This document shows, piece after piece, positions 24,501 to 34,983 of a stretch of DNA of 64,000 bases; positions within the stretch are counted from its first letter, which is position 1; every line of letters starts with the position of its first letter. A program made the translations under genes and the position numbers. Where the stretch lies: assembly GCA_023678885.1 (NCBI GenBank), contig CM043013.1, positions 14,044,791 to 14,108,790 on the forward strand, written 5' to 3'. Below the pieces are notes generated by a model. It was not told the origin of the DNA and searched no databases. It was given only the letters and a program-made list of their open reading frames with translations. The stretch comes from Pogostemon cablin (taxonomy: Eukaryota; Streptophyta; Magnoliopsida; Lamiales; Lamiaceae).

Positions 24501-25020
24501 GCCAATTGAGCAGGAGCTATATCCCAAAACTCAAAAATATCCCGAATGCAAGGATGAAGAGGAAACCTAAGGCCGAGCTCCAGTTGCAACTCGTAACCTG
24601 CAACGGCATTAGGCGGGGCATAGCACATGCGGCCATCGGGGGAAGGAAGGAAGAAATTGATACCTTTCCCACACTGAAATTTGCTGAGAGCAATGATGGC
24701 ACTCTTTCTCAACCACGAATCATCAAGAGTCGAGGAGACCTCAGCGGCGAAAAAGGGCGTGTCCTGGTCCCACCACAGAAGTTCCTCGAGATGGTCTAAT
24801 AGCCCAGGTCCAGCGTCAGCAATTTGAGGATTATGCTTTAACGTGAAAGTAAAAATAAAATTGGTAACCCTCCAATTTAAAACAATTCGGGAAGGAGACG
24901 GGGGACCCGAACACTCCCCTGAAAATGATGAAAAAGACCCGAGCTACCGAGCAAAGAATCAGTCGAACGAAAAGTGGATCTAGGGGATCTAAGAGGAGAA
25001 GAAGAACCCTCGCAAGCCAT
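21556..25020 (-). pseudogene. Antisense gene 1 of the Tat element, Transposase_28-like ('putative gypsy type transposon')
   Basis: The strongest block (24712-24220) has FPLHPCIRDIFEFWDIAPAQ, LAPNGWAALMGILVLFQKKK and VASLPSSVKGWKNPWFWRP. From memory this resembles the plant 'putative gypsy type transposon' domain (Pfam Transposase_28). A candidate intron (about 24198-24128, ending TTTGTGCAG) separates it from GDSCALETLPIEFQDAFCHI. A second acceptor-like TTATGTTTAG is near 23877. Lys/Ser-rich linker follows, then a heptad-rich coiled coil (about 22720-22290) and an acidic C terminus to 21884. From 21883 to 21556 the frame is lost. Start near 25020 (MACEGSSSP). Several stops make it a pseudogene. 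Confidence 0.68.
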
Positions 25021-25510
25021 ACCGTGCTAATTGTAACGGGAAATAAAATGCGGGGAGATAGGGAGAAGAAAACTTTAAGCGCCGACAGTAAAAAATTCAG
25101 AGACACGAAAGGAGAGAGTCATGAGAAGAAAGGAAAAGAAAGAGAAGAGAGAATAATACCTGAAAGAAGAGGATGAGCGCACTAAATAAAAGGAACATCA
25201 ATTGTTTACAAGATTAAAAGAAAAAAAGAGGGAGAAGGGAAAAGGGAAACTGCCAAAAGAGTTCAAATTTCAAAATTCAAATCTACAGTTACACCCAAAT
25301 ACCAGAAATACCCCCCACCTGAATGAAAATATCTCAAAGACGTCGCAGAGAACCCGATATGCAGGAACTTATCAAGATGAAGACAACGAGTAGGAACAAC
25401 GAAGAGCCGAGATGGAAAGAACCCTAATATCATAGGCACCGAAGCATGAGGGATATAACCCTTTAAATACGGTTCCACCCTGAACAATCTCAAGTCATGA
25501 AATTATTCAG

Positions 25511-25524
25511 GCTCGAGGGGCTAA
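25511..25524 (+). other. Polypurine tract of the Tat element
   Basis: GCTCGAGGGGCTAA directly precedes the 3' LTR. The GAGGGG core is the likely plus-strand primer, although the tract is short and interrupted. Confidence 0.6.
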
Positions 25525-26422
25525 TGCTATGGGTATTATATCCCCCATGCATAGCAGGCCCAAAAGCCCAATAACCTCTATTATACTTGAAAGAAAATGC
25601 CCAACCCCCTAGCGGCCCAAACTGTGGACAGAACTAAAAGGATAATCGAGATAGCCCAAGGAGGTGGCAGCAGCCCGAAGGCCTAGTCGAGGAAAGAACA
25701 AAGAGGAATCCACTAAACAGGCCGAAGCCAGAGAGCACCCTCGGCAAGAAACTTCAGCGACGTCATCCTCCTGCCAGAGAGTTCGGACGAGCATCACAGT
25801 ACTGAAAGTCAGCCTGTCCGAGGATCAAAGGGGGAACAGAAGCAGGATAGTGAAGAGCAAGCACCATCATGAAGGCTGACAAGTACCGCAGGCTTAAGAA
25901 CAAGACTAACGGAAAGAAGAGATGTCTTGGACAGCAATCCTAACTAGAAGACAACAACTGACTGGCGAACCTTACTCTAATAACCAATGGGAAGCCAGCA
26001 AATGACCGAGGCACTCTGTGGAATCCTGTAAAAGTAACCAACAACATCCAGACTTCTCCTGCAGCTGGTCGGCGTACCAGAGAGCTTCATTAAAGGCGGC
26101 TTGTCTTCATCCAAATGGCGCAAGACGATTGGCTCTGGTTTAGGGTTTTGAGACAATATAAATATCCTCTCTCACAGGAGAGAGGCAGGTGATTAACACT
26201 TTGCTCTAGACATTACACTTGTAAAGGGAAGGTTTTAGGAGTGTTGTTCTAGGGGAGAGTAATAAAAATCGGTTGAGTTCTTTGGTGGGAATTGAGTTTT
26301 CCATTGGTTTTGATCCCGCTGTTTATAATTTTATTATGTTTGATTGTGTTCGTTCTTGATTCTGTTACTAAATATCTTTATCTCGTAAGAGTTAATTAAC
26401 GGGTCAAGAATAGCTATCAACA
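25525..26422 (+). repeat. 3' LTR of the Tat element
   Basis: Starts TGCTATGGG, ends ATCAACA, and is followed by AAAAT (26423-26427), which matches the sequence before the 5' LTR. It keeps the TATA box, the 8-bp-stem hairpin and the AATAAA signal seen in the 5' LTR. Confidence 0.93.
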
Positions 26423-26452
26423 AAAATTAATATATATAAGTAAGAATTATGA

Positions 26453-26879
<427 letters not shown>

Positions 26880-27066
26880 GATATTTTGGTATATACCAAA
26901 ATAATGCAATTTTACAAATTTGCATACCTTTATCATACCAAAATATTCAATACGGTGTCATACCTTGCCAAAAATTTCAGTATACTAAAAATTTTGATAA
27001 ATTCAATATTTTTCAATATGATAAGTGCGATATACCAAAATTTCGGTATTTTTTCCATCCCTAGCT
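26880..27066. repeat. 'GGTATACC' MITE-like remnant
   Basis: Contains 'ttggtatatacc', 'cataccaaaat' and 'aaatttcggtatttttt', and ends 'ccatccctagc'. It resembles 6209-6400 in the opposite sense. The left end is lost in the TA microsatellite. Confidence 0.45.
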
Positions 27067-28108
27067 ATATTACATTCTCTTCTTAAAATGTTTATTTACA
27101 GTTCACTCCAGATTAAATACTTGCATGAATATCAACTCTAGATTAAAAGTCTCAAAGCATTAAACAATCTACAACCAAATTGATAGTTTGTGCGCTGTCG
27201 TTTGCGCACCAAAATTAACACTTTTTTATATTCCAAACTTTTATCAACTAAAATATGTTTTTCTATTCTAAGATTATGTTATTACTTTTATCATTTGTTC
27301 ATCCAACAATAATTTTCACTTCCTAAAAAGGTGTTTTTTATTGTCAAAAAATAAAATATTAATTTAAAATCTCAAAATTACAATTTAATTAAAAATTTAT
27401 CATTATTTTTAACACGCCCAACATACATTATACATTATTTATTAATTAAAAATATCATATTATTTTCATAAGTTAATAAAATTAGTCAAAAATGATTTTT
27501 TTCTCTTAAACTATTAAACAGTGAAGATGAATTTAATTTTGAGACGGGGAGTAATAAAATGATTAAGGGTCAAACGCATAATTGAATTTGAATTGAAATT
27601 AACGTGTTTTCATGAGTGATTGGAAAGGGGGACTGAAATTATTTCCGGAAATTAATAAAGCAAATAGTGATGATTGAGAGAGTACAAAAATTATTAAAAT
27701 AAAGAGAAAAAATAAAATAAAAACATATAGTATAATCGAAGGTTCACATTCTAAATTATTAATCTCAAGGATATTTCAGATTAATTTAACCTATAATAAT
27801 TAGGGGCTCAAGACCATGAGAATGTTGTGGGTTCTAATAATTTCTTTGATGTTGATTAGGAAGCAAGAGGTTCTTAAACTATGTTGGGTTTTAATTTCTT
27901 TGATGTAGATTACAAAACGAGAGGAAAGCAAATCCCTAAACTATACTCCACAAGTAATTTAAAAAATTTTAAATTGAAAGTTCATTAAGATCTAAGTATT
28001 AGGAATACTATACCATGAAAGTAGAACATCCGATCATATGATATAGATCTCATAATTTTAAGATGTATTTTCTCACTTTTACTACTTTGCTTGCAATATT
28101 ATAATAAT
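27067..28108. other. AT-rich intergenic DNA with one degenerate repeat
   Basis: 27315-27552 is the second copy of the degenerate repeat at 4270-4456 and ends 'gagacggggagta'. Two diverged copies of a 'ggttttaatttctttgatgtagatta' sequence sit near 27825 and 27890. No gene is recognised. Confidence 0.45.
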
Positions 28109-28317
28109 GACAAAGTTTCTTGTGAGATGTTACTTATGTGAGACGGTTTGTAAGACGCGTTAAAGTATGTTTAGTATTTGTTAAAATATATTTTCAAAAG
28201 TATGATGAATGATGAATTAAAGTATGATTTTAGGATGTTATAATATGATTCAATGTTAACATACTCCATTAACCACAAATAAACATACATATCTAAATAA
28301 GCATACTTAATAATGGG

Positions 28318-28680
28318 TTTTAGTACCTTTGGCGGTTCCTATCCCCTTCATGGTCCTTGGATTATTTACAAGTGGTATTTAAGCTCTTATTTTTGTAATT
28401 TTAGCCGCGGCTTATATAGGTGAATCCATGGAGGGTCATCATTGAAAAAATCTTTTTTTCGCTTAGCGCAAAGCAATGTATGCGGACTCGAACCGCTGAC
28501 ATCCGCCGCAGGGTAAACCATCGTCTCTCATGAACCTGATTGATTCAACCATAGAGGCCAATGATAGACAATAACCCCCTCCGAACATGTCGCTATTCCC
28601 AGATCTAGAGGGGAGTACGTTCGATGGAATGATTTTTTAGATGTATTACAGCATCCCCAAGGGTCTCACAAGAAAGTGTC
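28318..28680 (+). other. Plastid-derived nuclear insert (NUPT)
   Basis: It opens with the 3' end of chloroplast atpI (28320-28444). The following stretch to about 28680 has the higher GC and tRNA/rRNA-spacer look of plastid DNA, with a reverse-strand GCGGTTCGAGTCCGC near 28475-28490. I cannot place that second part firmly. It is not the normal neighbour of atpI as I remember the plastid map, so the insert may join two plastid pieces. The last 45 bases before the MITE resumes are of unknown origin. Confidence 0.6.
28320..28444 (+). pseudogene. atpI: atpI 3' fragment (plastid ATP synthase CF0 subunit a)
   Basis: Translation gives LVPLAVPIPFMVLGLFTSGI, a stop, then ALIFVILAAAYIGESMEGHH and a natural TGA. 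This is the conserved C terminus of the chloroplast CF0 subunit a, the membrane subunit that forms the proton half-channels. The internal TAA replaces what is CAA (Gln) in plastid genes, a C-to-T change expected of methylated nuclear DNA. Only about 41 codons remain and there is no promoter, so it is a dead nuclear copy. Confidence 0.9.
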
Positions 28681-28776
28681 TCTATAACAATTATAAAACA
28701 TAACAATATACAAGTATGTCAAAAACTTGGGTTAGACCGTCTCACTAATCCTAATTCGTGAAACGGATTATCCATT

Positions 28777-29605
28777 GATTCAATTTAATATACTTTAAAG
28801 GTCTTATTAGGTTGTTATCAAATTTAAAAAATTAAAAAATTAATTATGGTAGAGAGTTACTTAGGCCTTGCATGTGTGTGTATATATACTCCATATATTT
28901 ACAATTTTTTTTATTTAATTTATAGTATTTTTTATTATTTTAAAATGTAATAAATTAAAATTTTATTATTTATTTATTTTTAAATTTAAATATTATAAAT
29001 TTACAAAATATAATAATGTTTTAAAAAAGTAGTAAAAAAAATTAAAGTGATATGATCAAATAAGAGCGATAACTTTCTATTTGAATAATTTCATGAATAA
29101 TTCATGATGACAAAAACTTGTATGACTGTCTTACGAAATGACTTTTGTGAGAATGATAAAAAGTGATAACTGTATAATGAAATGTGATGCTCAATTGATG
29201 AAAAGTAATAACGGTGTTGTGAATTATTTCATGAACATTTGTAATATAAATGAAATGTAACTTTTTGAAAGAAAGTGATAGCATTTTTAATAAAGACTGA
29301 TTACTATTCATGAAAGTATATTTCACGAACAATTTATAGAATAGATAAAATGTGATAATATTTTTAATAAAAATTGATTCTTAATTAAAGAAAAGTGATT
29401 AATTGAATTATTTAACCAACTATTTTTACTGGAATAATAAAAAGTGATAATATTTTTAATAAAATGATAAAAAGGTAAAAATCGTTTAATTAAATTATTT
29501 TATGAATAATTCGTAAAATCAATATAATGTGATAACATTTTTAATATAAAGTGATAAATGATTAAAGTAATGTGATAACAGAGCAGTTGAACAATCCAAT
29601 GAACA
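28777..29605. repeat. AT-rich DNA with degenerate 'GTGATAACATTTTTAATAAA' units
   Basis: From about 29150 to 29580 the words 'aaagtgataa', 'catttttaataaa' and 'gattaatt' recur irregularly with spacings of about 60-110 bp. The same words occur near 5690-5760, 59200 and 63340-63460, so this is a dispersed AT-rich repeat. No gene is seen. Confidence 0.45.

Positions 29606-29670
<65 letters not shown>
29606..29670. repeat. (TAA)n microsatellite
   Basis: An uninterrupted TAA/ATA trinucleotide run. Translated on the minus strand it gives a poly-Ile string, which is an artefact. 29671-29829 holds nothing recognised. Confidence 0.95.
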
Positions 29671-29672
<2 letters not shown>

Positions 29673-30024
29673 CTTATTGGATAGCTGATCATTAATGAAA
29701 TCACATTCTTCGTTGAAGAGTTAAGCTAACTAAGATGAGTTTAGGAGGGGTAGTGGCGTGGTGGGATTGCATGGCCTGGTAGGGATTAGCAAAAATATAA
29801 TTAGTTTAATTTTAGTTTTAAGAAAATATTAATTGTCGTTATTTTACCTAGATTTTAGTACTTTTTATATCTGTTTTCGAATTATTTTATCCATATTTGT
29901 GTATTGTTTGATTGTATTTGGTATTTTTATGGAAATGTGTGAGAATGAGCTTAAACGTATGAAAAACAAGTAAAAATGGAGCAAAACGAAAACGGGAGCT
30001 GAAACGAGAAACGAGTGCACAAAT

Positions 30025-30290
30025 TGACAGCAACTCGAGCCGAGCAGCATACTCGAGTATAGCTGCATTCGAAACTTGAAGCGTGCGTCGAGTTCGGGCC
30101 TGTAAGAGATGGTCGTGCGCCAGCATCTGAAACTTCTACTCGCCTACCTTCTGATCGAGCTCCGAACTCGAGCCGAGCTCGTGCAGAAGACACGAAACGA
30201 GTCTGGCACACGACTCGAGCTAGGTAAGCCGATGAAATCAGCCGAGAAACCTGTTTTTACTCGAGGCGAGCCCATGCACTCGAGTCTAGT
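30025..30290 (+). repeat. U3 palindrome cassette, ACTCGAG version
   Basis: Keeps the skeleton of the family unit (GGGCCTGTAAGAGATGG, TCGTGCG and an 'agcatc' word), but carries ACTCGAG, CTCGAGCCGAG and similar words where other LTRs have ACACGG/CCGTGT. It lies upstream of the LTR TATA box, which is now displaced to about 52407. Confidence 0.75.
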
Positions 30291-30328
30291 CTGTGCAAAA
30301 ATTAGAAAAATATCAGCAACCTTCTAGA

Positions 30329-30810
30329 TGTAGGAAATAAATCCATAAATCCTAATGCCTTAAACTCTATTATGATAAACGAGATCTAATCGTAAAGAGG
30401 AAGGGTACCTTGATTCATAGAGTCCTCTAGGCGGAGTCTTCTAGGCGAAAAATGAACTATGATCTAGTGGTATAACGGTCTTCCTCAACTAAGCCTCCTT
30501 ATTCCTTATGTGACCGTCGTAATCCCTTCCGATGGGAAGAAGGAGAAAACTATGTGCGGCTTAGTGTGTTGGGGGCCATAACCCGTAAAGCCTTTTTTAT
30601 ACTACACAACTGGGCCACCCATTATCACCTAGTCATATAGTATTGGGTATCTACTCAATTAGCCCATATCAATATTATTATAGCACATGGACTTTTAACC
30701 TTAATTGGATCACTTAATTAAATTCATAAAATAATTGAATAGCTAATATAATTGCATAATAATATTTTGCCCACAATTAGATTATATAGAAAATTAAAAT
30801 TTTCCTAACA
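30329..30810 (-). repeat. LTR of the copia-type element (3' LTR on the minus strand)
   Basis: 482 bp from TGTAGGAAATAAAT to TTTTCCTAACA as read on the plus strand. It aligns throughout with 51917-52388, with scattered substitutions and small indels. Confidence 0.93.
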
Positions 30811-30823
30811 ATCTCCCACTTTG
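30811..30823 (-). other. Polypurine tract of the copia-type element
   Basis: Read on the minus strand this is AAAGTGGGAGAT immediately before the LTR start TGTTAGG. AAGTGGGAGATTG is a common form in plant copia elements. Confidence 0.75.
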
Positions 30824-31020
30824 GCTATATAATTTTCCAAAATAATTATATCAAGAGTCTTTAGTTGCACAACTTTATACTATTCCTCTTCAGGCTATAC
30901 TTAACAATCTGGTCCATCTCATTTACTAATATGAAATCACCGGGCATTCACCACATTAAAAATCGTGGCTAAACCCCGACAATCACCAATATCAATATAT
31001 TCAATGGCATAGATCAAATA

Positions 31021-33349
31021 TGATGAAAGATGAGAGTGAAAATAAGCGTATTTTAGTATCCAATTTAACACTTTTTTTATGGGAATTGTTGTTATATATT
31101 AGCACAAATATCTTATATTCAATATATTTGAGAAAAAGGTGTATTTGAGTTGTTTTATTTTGTTTTGGTGGAAAAATGATCAAAAGTGCAAAGTTAGAGA
31201 AAAGGTGCAACTTGTGCAAGAATGCTGAAAAACGCACGTCCAACTTGTGTTATTTTCTGTATTCATATGGAGCTCAAAACTCATGCAAAGAGGATCATTT
31301 TGAAATATGAAACACCTAAATCGGAGTCCAAACGAGAAAGTTATTATCAAAATGGTGACGTCGCACAAGCTGTTTCTACTCAGCACGACTGTGCCACATT
31401 GCATGACTTGTTACACCTTCAAATATTAGATTTTTGTATGTCTTTATATGGATATAAAGCCAAGGAAAAGAAGATCGCTTGAGCGCAAGAATCACTCAAA
31501 TCGGAGTTTGGATGTGGAAGTTATGTGCGAAACGGTGAGACTGCGCAATGCTACTCGACTAGCTGCTCGACCAAGGTCAACCTTGCTCGACCAAAACACT
31601 TTGAATACTATAGATTTCGATAGCTTTATGGCTTTTCACAGCCTTGCCACCTGTGGCTTATTTTACCATCTTTACTCTTGACTATTTTGCTTTCTCTTTT
31701 TTCTTAATACATCACTTATTTGCCAAAACACTTTGGTCGAGTGTGGACAAGCAAATCTATTTTTATCGAGTTTTACACGCTAGTGCGAGTATTTGTATAT
31801 TTTCCAAGAAAAAGCTCATCCAAGGTCCATTAGGAGAGCTTACAAGTATAAAAGGGAATGCAGATCACACCAAAGAAGTACTGCAACACAATCATCCTAA
31901 ACCCACAAGGAGGGATCATCCCCCAACCATCATCCACATTCTTTCCTCTATCCATCCATCACTTTGAAGATTCGTTTGGTAAATTAAGAGGAGAACCAAG
32001 AGAAGGATTCAAGATGGAGAAGGACGCGACGACGCCCACATCTAGGATTTTTATCATTTTCTAATTTATCTTAAACTTTCCAGACATATGGGTAAGATCT
32101 ATCCAACTCCCATGATTATTTTTCGAAATATCATGGGCTAGAACCGTTTTGGTAGTTCTAGGGTTTTGAAGGTTTTTATGAATTAATTGAATTTTCGTGT
32201 GTATACTCCGTACAACACCACTTGTGGAATTATTTTATATATGATTATGCATTTTTAATTCATATTCACTGTCATTTTGTACATCTTCAGCTATTATATA
32301 TCTTGGATGTTGATTGAGTGCGTTCACTGCTAATATGATTCCGTGTTATGATTCTAAGTGGGGGAACTCTGAAACTTCATTAGAACTGTCATATATGAAT
32401 GTTTATTAATTGAATTGAATTCGGGTTAATAAGCAGGATAAAGAGGTTAATTTTATAGTACCTATAAAATAAGATCATATCGGGTTAGAGTATCAATTGG
32501 CCAAGGAAATAATTGATACTGATAGTACTTAGAAAGGGGGTGAAATTATATCTCTTGCTCCAAGGTTATTTACATGTGTTATACGCATGTTTGCTTGTGT
32601 CTATAGAATAAATATACATGGCTTAGTGATGCATCCATAATCCACAAGGTAGAGTCAGACATTGATACACAATAGAGAAATTAATGAGTGAAACTGAATT
32701 GACCGAAGAGCTACCTATTCTCCTACTTGATTCACTTTCATATTCTTCTAGTGTTTAATTTATTTATTTGTTATTTTAATTAATTGTTTAGGGGATAGTT
32801 ACTACTAGGTACATTAGAATCTCCTTAATTACTATGAGATACAAACATACAAAAATATTACTACTAACTACATAAATATATAGTGATATTTCAATATTAC
32901 CTTTACAATGTACTGCACATAAATATTTGTGCAGCAAAAGTTCATGTGCAACAAAAGTTATGTGCAGTAAAAAAATGTGTGTGGCAAAAAAGTTTGGTGG
33001 TCCGGCGGTGGGTGAGGGTTTAGGGTTTGTGGTTTAAAAGTGTATGGGTTTAGGATTATATTTGGTATTTTACTTTAATATTTTGTATGTGAGAGTATTT
33101 TTTTTAAATCAATGTATCTCACAGTAATTATGGGTACAAAGTGTGTACCTATGAGTAATTTTCCATTGTTTACTAGTTAATAATTCTATACCTCAACTTT
33201 ATTGTCTTGTCTTAATTAATTTAGTAGATAATTAAATTGATAATACGTCGTCCTTTGGGTTCGATATTTAACTTGGTCGCTTGCTTAAACTGCAATTGAT
33301 ATCCTTAATACTTGGGGCATAATTTTGCGTGCAAAGAAAACGCGCATCA
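31021..33349 (+). repeat. 5' LTR of element D
   Basis: Begins TGATGAAAGATGAGAG and ends CGCGCATCA just before a primer-binding site. Without the 374-bp MITE and its 8-bp duplication it is about 1.95 kb. The U3 portion (about 31200-31560) is shared with solo LTR 2, including the GACGTCGC...CTGTTTCTACTCAGCACG stretch. The downstream part is unrelated to the other LTR family. A TGGTCGAG-type cassette lies at about 31545-31745. The left boundary is inferred from the TG start only. Confidence 0.65.
32791..33164. mobile_element. MITE family A, copy 2
   Basis: 374 bp starting GGGGATAGTTACTACTAGG and ending TATGAGTAATTTTCC, with a perfect 8-bp target duplication ATTGTTTA at 32783-32790 and 33165-33172. 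Termini are imperfect inverted repeats around TTACT...AGGTACA. It matches copy 1 (2576-3141) outside the GC-rich core and keeps only a short GGTCCGGCGG piece of that core. It inserted into the LTR of element D. Inferred to be hAT-like from the 8-bp duplication. Confidence 0.88.
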
Positions 33350-33351
33350 AG

Positions 33352-33376
33352 TTTTTAGAGTCGTTGCCGGGGACGG
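33352..33376 (+). other. Primer-binding site of element D
   Basis: TTTTAGAGTCGTTGCCGGGG resembles the TGGCGCCGTTGCCGGGGA site of plant gypsy elements, with the first bases altered. Probably tRNA-Asp type. Confidence 0.6.
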
Positions 33377-33490
33377 CTATTATTATTTATTATATTATTT
33401 CTAGTTTGATTAAAATATTTATTTATGATTTTTTATTTCTATCTAACCTTGAATTTTTCTGAGATACTTGTGCACTAGAAAAAGGAGAGA

Positions 33491-34640
33491 AATGAAAGTA
33501 ACAAATAACACTAGTGCTAAACATGGCCGGAGAAAAGTAGAATTCGAATAATGTTGTCATACGTGAAATTTTCATGAATAATGGGATTGGCAACATGGGT
33601 TAGATAGGAGCAAGGGGGGAAGATAATGATTTTGAGATACATCCCGCTTTTATTAATATGGTAGAGAATAATACCTTTTCTAGAGGTCCATTTGAACATC
33701 CATATCAATATCTCGAAAGATTTCTTGGTTATGCAAACACTCAGAATAGTGCTGGAGCTAATGATAATGTTAGGCGGATCACCCTATTCAAGTTCTCTTT
33801 TATTGATAGGGCAGAAGATTGGTATGAGACTTTTGTTGCAGCAGACTGGACTACATGGGACCAACTGTAGCAGAAGTTCTTTGAGAGATACATGCTACCC
33901 TCAAGGATCTTGAGAATAAAGCCATACATCCCCCTGAAATTTGTTATGAATCAGGATGAGAAATTTCATGAGGCGTGGGATAGGTTCAAAGATATGCTCA
34001 GGCAGTGTCCACAGCATGGAATGCCTAAGGCTAAGTACATAAGTATCTTCTACTATGGATTGGATTGTGAGTGACATATTCTTATTGATGCATCATCCGG
34101 ATAAGCGTTATTATCTAAGACAAAACTTGAAGCAGAAAAGTTGTTTGAAGACATATCTATGAACTCATGTGACTGGCCTAATGAGAGGATTAGAGGCACA
34201 TATGTACTTGGTAAGGTGGCTCAGGTTGAACATCAAGTGGTGAAGCCGAATAGGGATGATAAGATCGTCTTTAGTCTAGTTAACATCAACAAGCTACTAG
34301 AATCCCATCAGAAGCAGATTATAGAGTTGACACCAAGGGGGCCTAGTATGCTGCAGCAAGAAGCCAAGAGTATTGAAGGTACCTTCAATCGATACATGGC
34401 TAAGAATGATGCAAGAGTGGATAGACTTGAGGTTACTATGAATTCTACCCATGCAGATTTGTCTAAACAGTTGAAGGACCTTACCTTGATAATGGATCAG
34501 ATGGCTGCAAGTGTGAATCAGCTGGCGTAGACATTAGAGAAAGAAAAGTTCCTGTCTCAAGGCATAATGAACTCGAAGAGTGAAAAGCCATCACATTGAG
34601 GTCAGAAACGCAGTATAAAGGTCCGATGATGCTAGCAGCA
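33491..34640 (+). pseudogene. gag of element D, with stops
   Basis: Athila-type gag landmarks appear in order: YLERFLGYANTQN, then RRITLFKFSFIDRAEDWYE, WTTWDQL, a TAG stop near 33868, KFFERYMLPSR and HEAWDRFKDMLRQCPQHGMP. A TGA follows near 34073. After 34141 comes a Gln/Lys-rich helical stretch (NRYMAKNDARVDRLEVTM), then an ITLRS-like gag-protease linker near 34590. It would encode the capsid polyprotein, but at least four stops or shifts inactivate it. The ATG at 33491 is a guess. Confidence 0.75.
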
Positions 34641-34654
34641 AAAATAGAGACAGA

Positions 34655-34980
34655 GTGTCCCTACTCGACCAAACTACTTGGTCGAGCAACACGTTTCAAA
34701 ATAGAGAACGATGCTCTGTTTTTAGATTTCCCGCTCGACCATCACTCGTCCAAACCCTTTGGTCGATCAATACACTATAGGGCTAAAAAATCACGATCAG
34801 TTTACAAGGACCTCACTCAACCAAGAAGATCCCGCTCGACCAGACCATTCTGGTCGAGCTGAGGTCGAGCGGCCACCTGTAGAGCTGAACAATTATATTC
34901 CGATTACAAGGACCTTTCTCTACCAGTTTCACCTTGCTCGACTAGTTCACGTCTACCAGACCATTATGGTCGAGTAACTG
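34655..34980. repeat. Internal palindrome cassette of element D (GCTCGACC / GGTCGAGC)
   Basis: Repeated GCTCGACC and its complement GGTCGAGC (or GGTCGAGT), often paired around an 'accattctgg' or 'accattatgg' centre, spread over about 320 bp. The same word is found in the LTR of this element (31545-31745), so LTR and internal cassettes match. Confidence 0.7.
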
Positions 34981-34983
34981 TAC

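Larger units (their letters stand above)
7283..26422 (+). mobile_element. Ty3/gypsy retrotransposon, Tat lineage, degenerate, about 19.1 kb with two nested solo LTRs
   Basis: Two LTRs of about 897 bp flank a gag-PR-RT-RNaseH-aRNaseH-INT order and a long 3' region with antisense genes. The outer boundary is set by a 5-bp target duplication AAAAT at 7278-7282 and 26423-26427. The Tat lineage is called from RT motifs such as KACPKDSYPLP, the additional archaeal-type RNase H and the antisense genes. Frames are broken throughout, so it is not autonomous. Two Athila-like solo LTRs (17137-18739 and 19711-21550) inserted later; without them it is about 15.7 kb. In the first 125 bp the LTRs differ at about a dozen positions by eye, mostly transitions, so it is not recent. 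Confidence 0.9.
28109..28776. mobile_element. MITE of the 'GAGACGG' family, interrupted by a plastid-derived insert
   Basis: 28109-28316 resembles the reverse complement of the element at 59959-60238: both share 'aattaaagtatgatttta', 'tgttataatatgattca', 'gcatactt' and 'aatgggt'. In this copy the expected continuation after 'taatgggt' is displaced by about 410 bp, and the 'gggttagaccgtctcac' end follows at about 28729. The right terminus is degenerate and no target duplication was found. Confidence 0.5.
31021..34983 (+). mobile_element. Truncated Athila/gypsy-type element D inside the copia-type element
   Basis: It has a 5' LTR (31021-33349, with a MITE inside), a primer-binding site, a gag pseudogene and a palindrome cassette. 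Protease, RT, RNase H, integrase and 3' LTR are missing. The right end at about 34983 is estimated as the end of the cassette and was probably made by deletion, since no target duplication was found for this copy. Confidence 0.65.

Noticed and set aside
28445..28680. Intact plastid tRNA gene on the minus strand
   Set aside because: A T-arm-like GGTTCGAGTCC is present, but the rest of a cloverleaf could not be assembled; kept only as probable plastid-derived DNA.
29519..29704. Frame encoding a poly-isoleucine string
   Set aside because: Translation of a TAA/ATA microsatellite.
31021..34983. A full-length element D with a 3' LTR
   Set aside because: No second copy of its LTR and no matching target duplication were found near 35 kb; called truncated.
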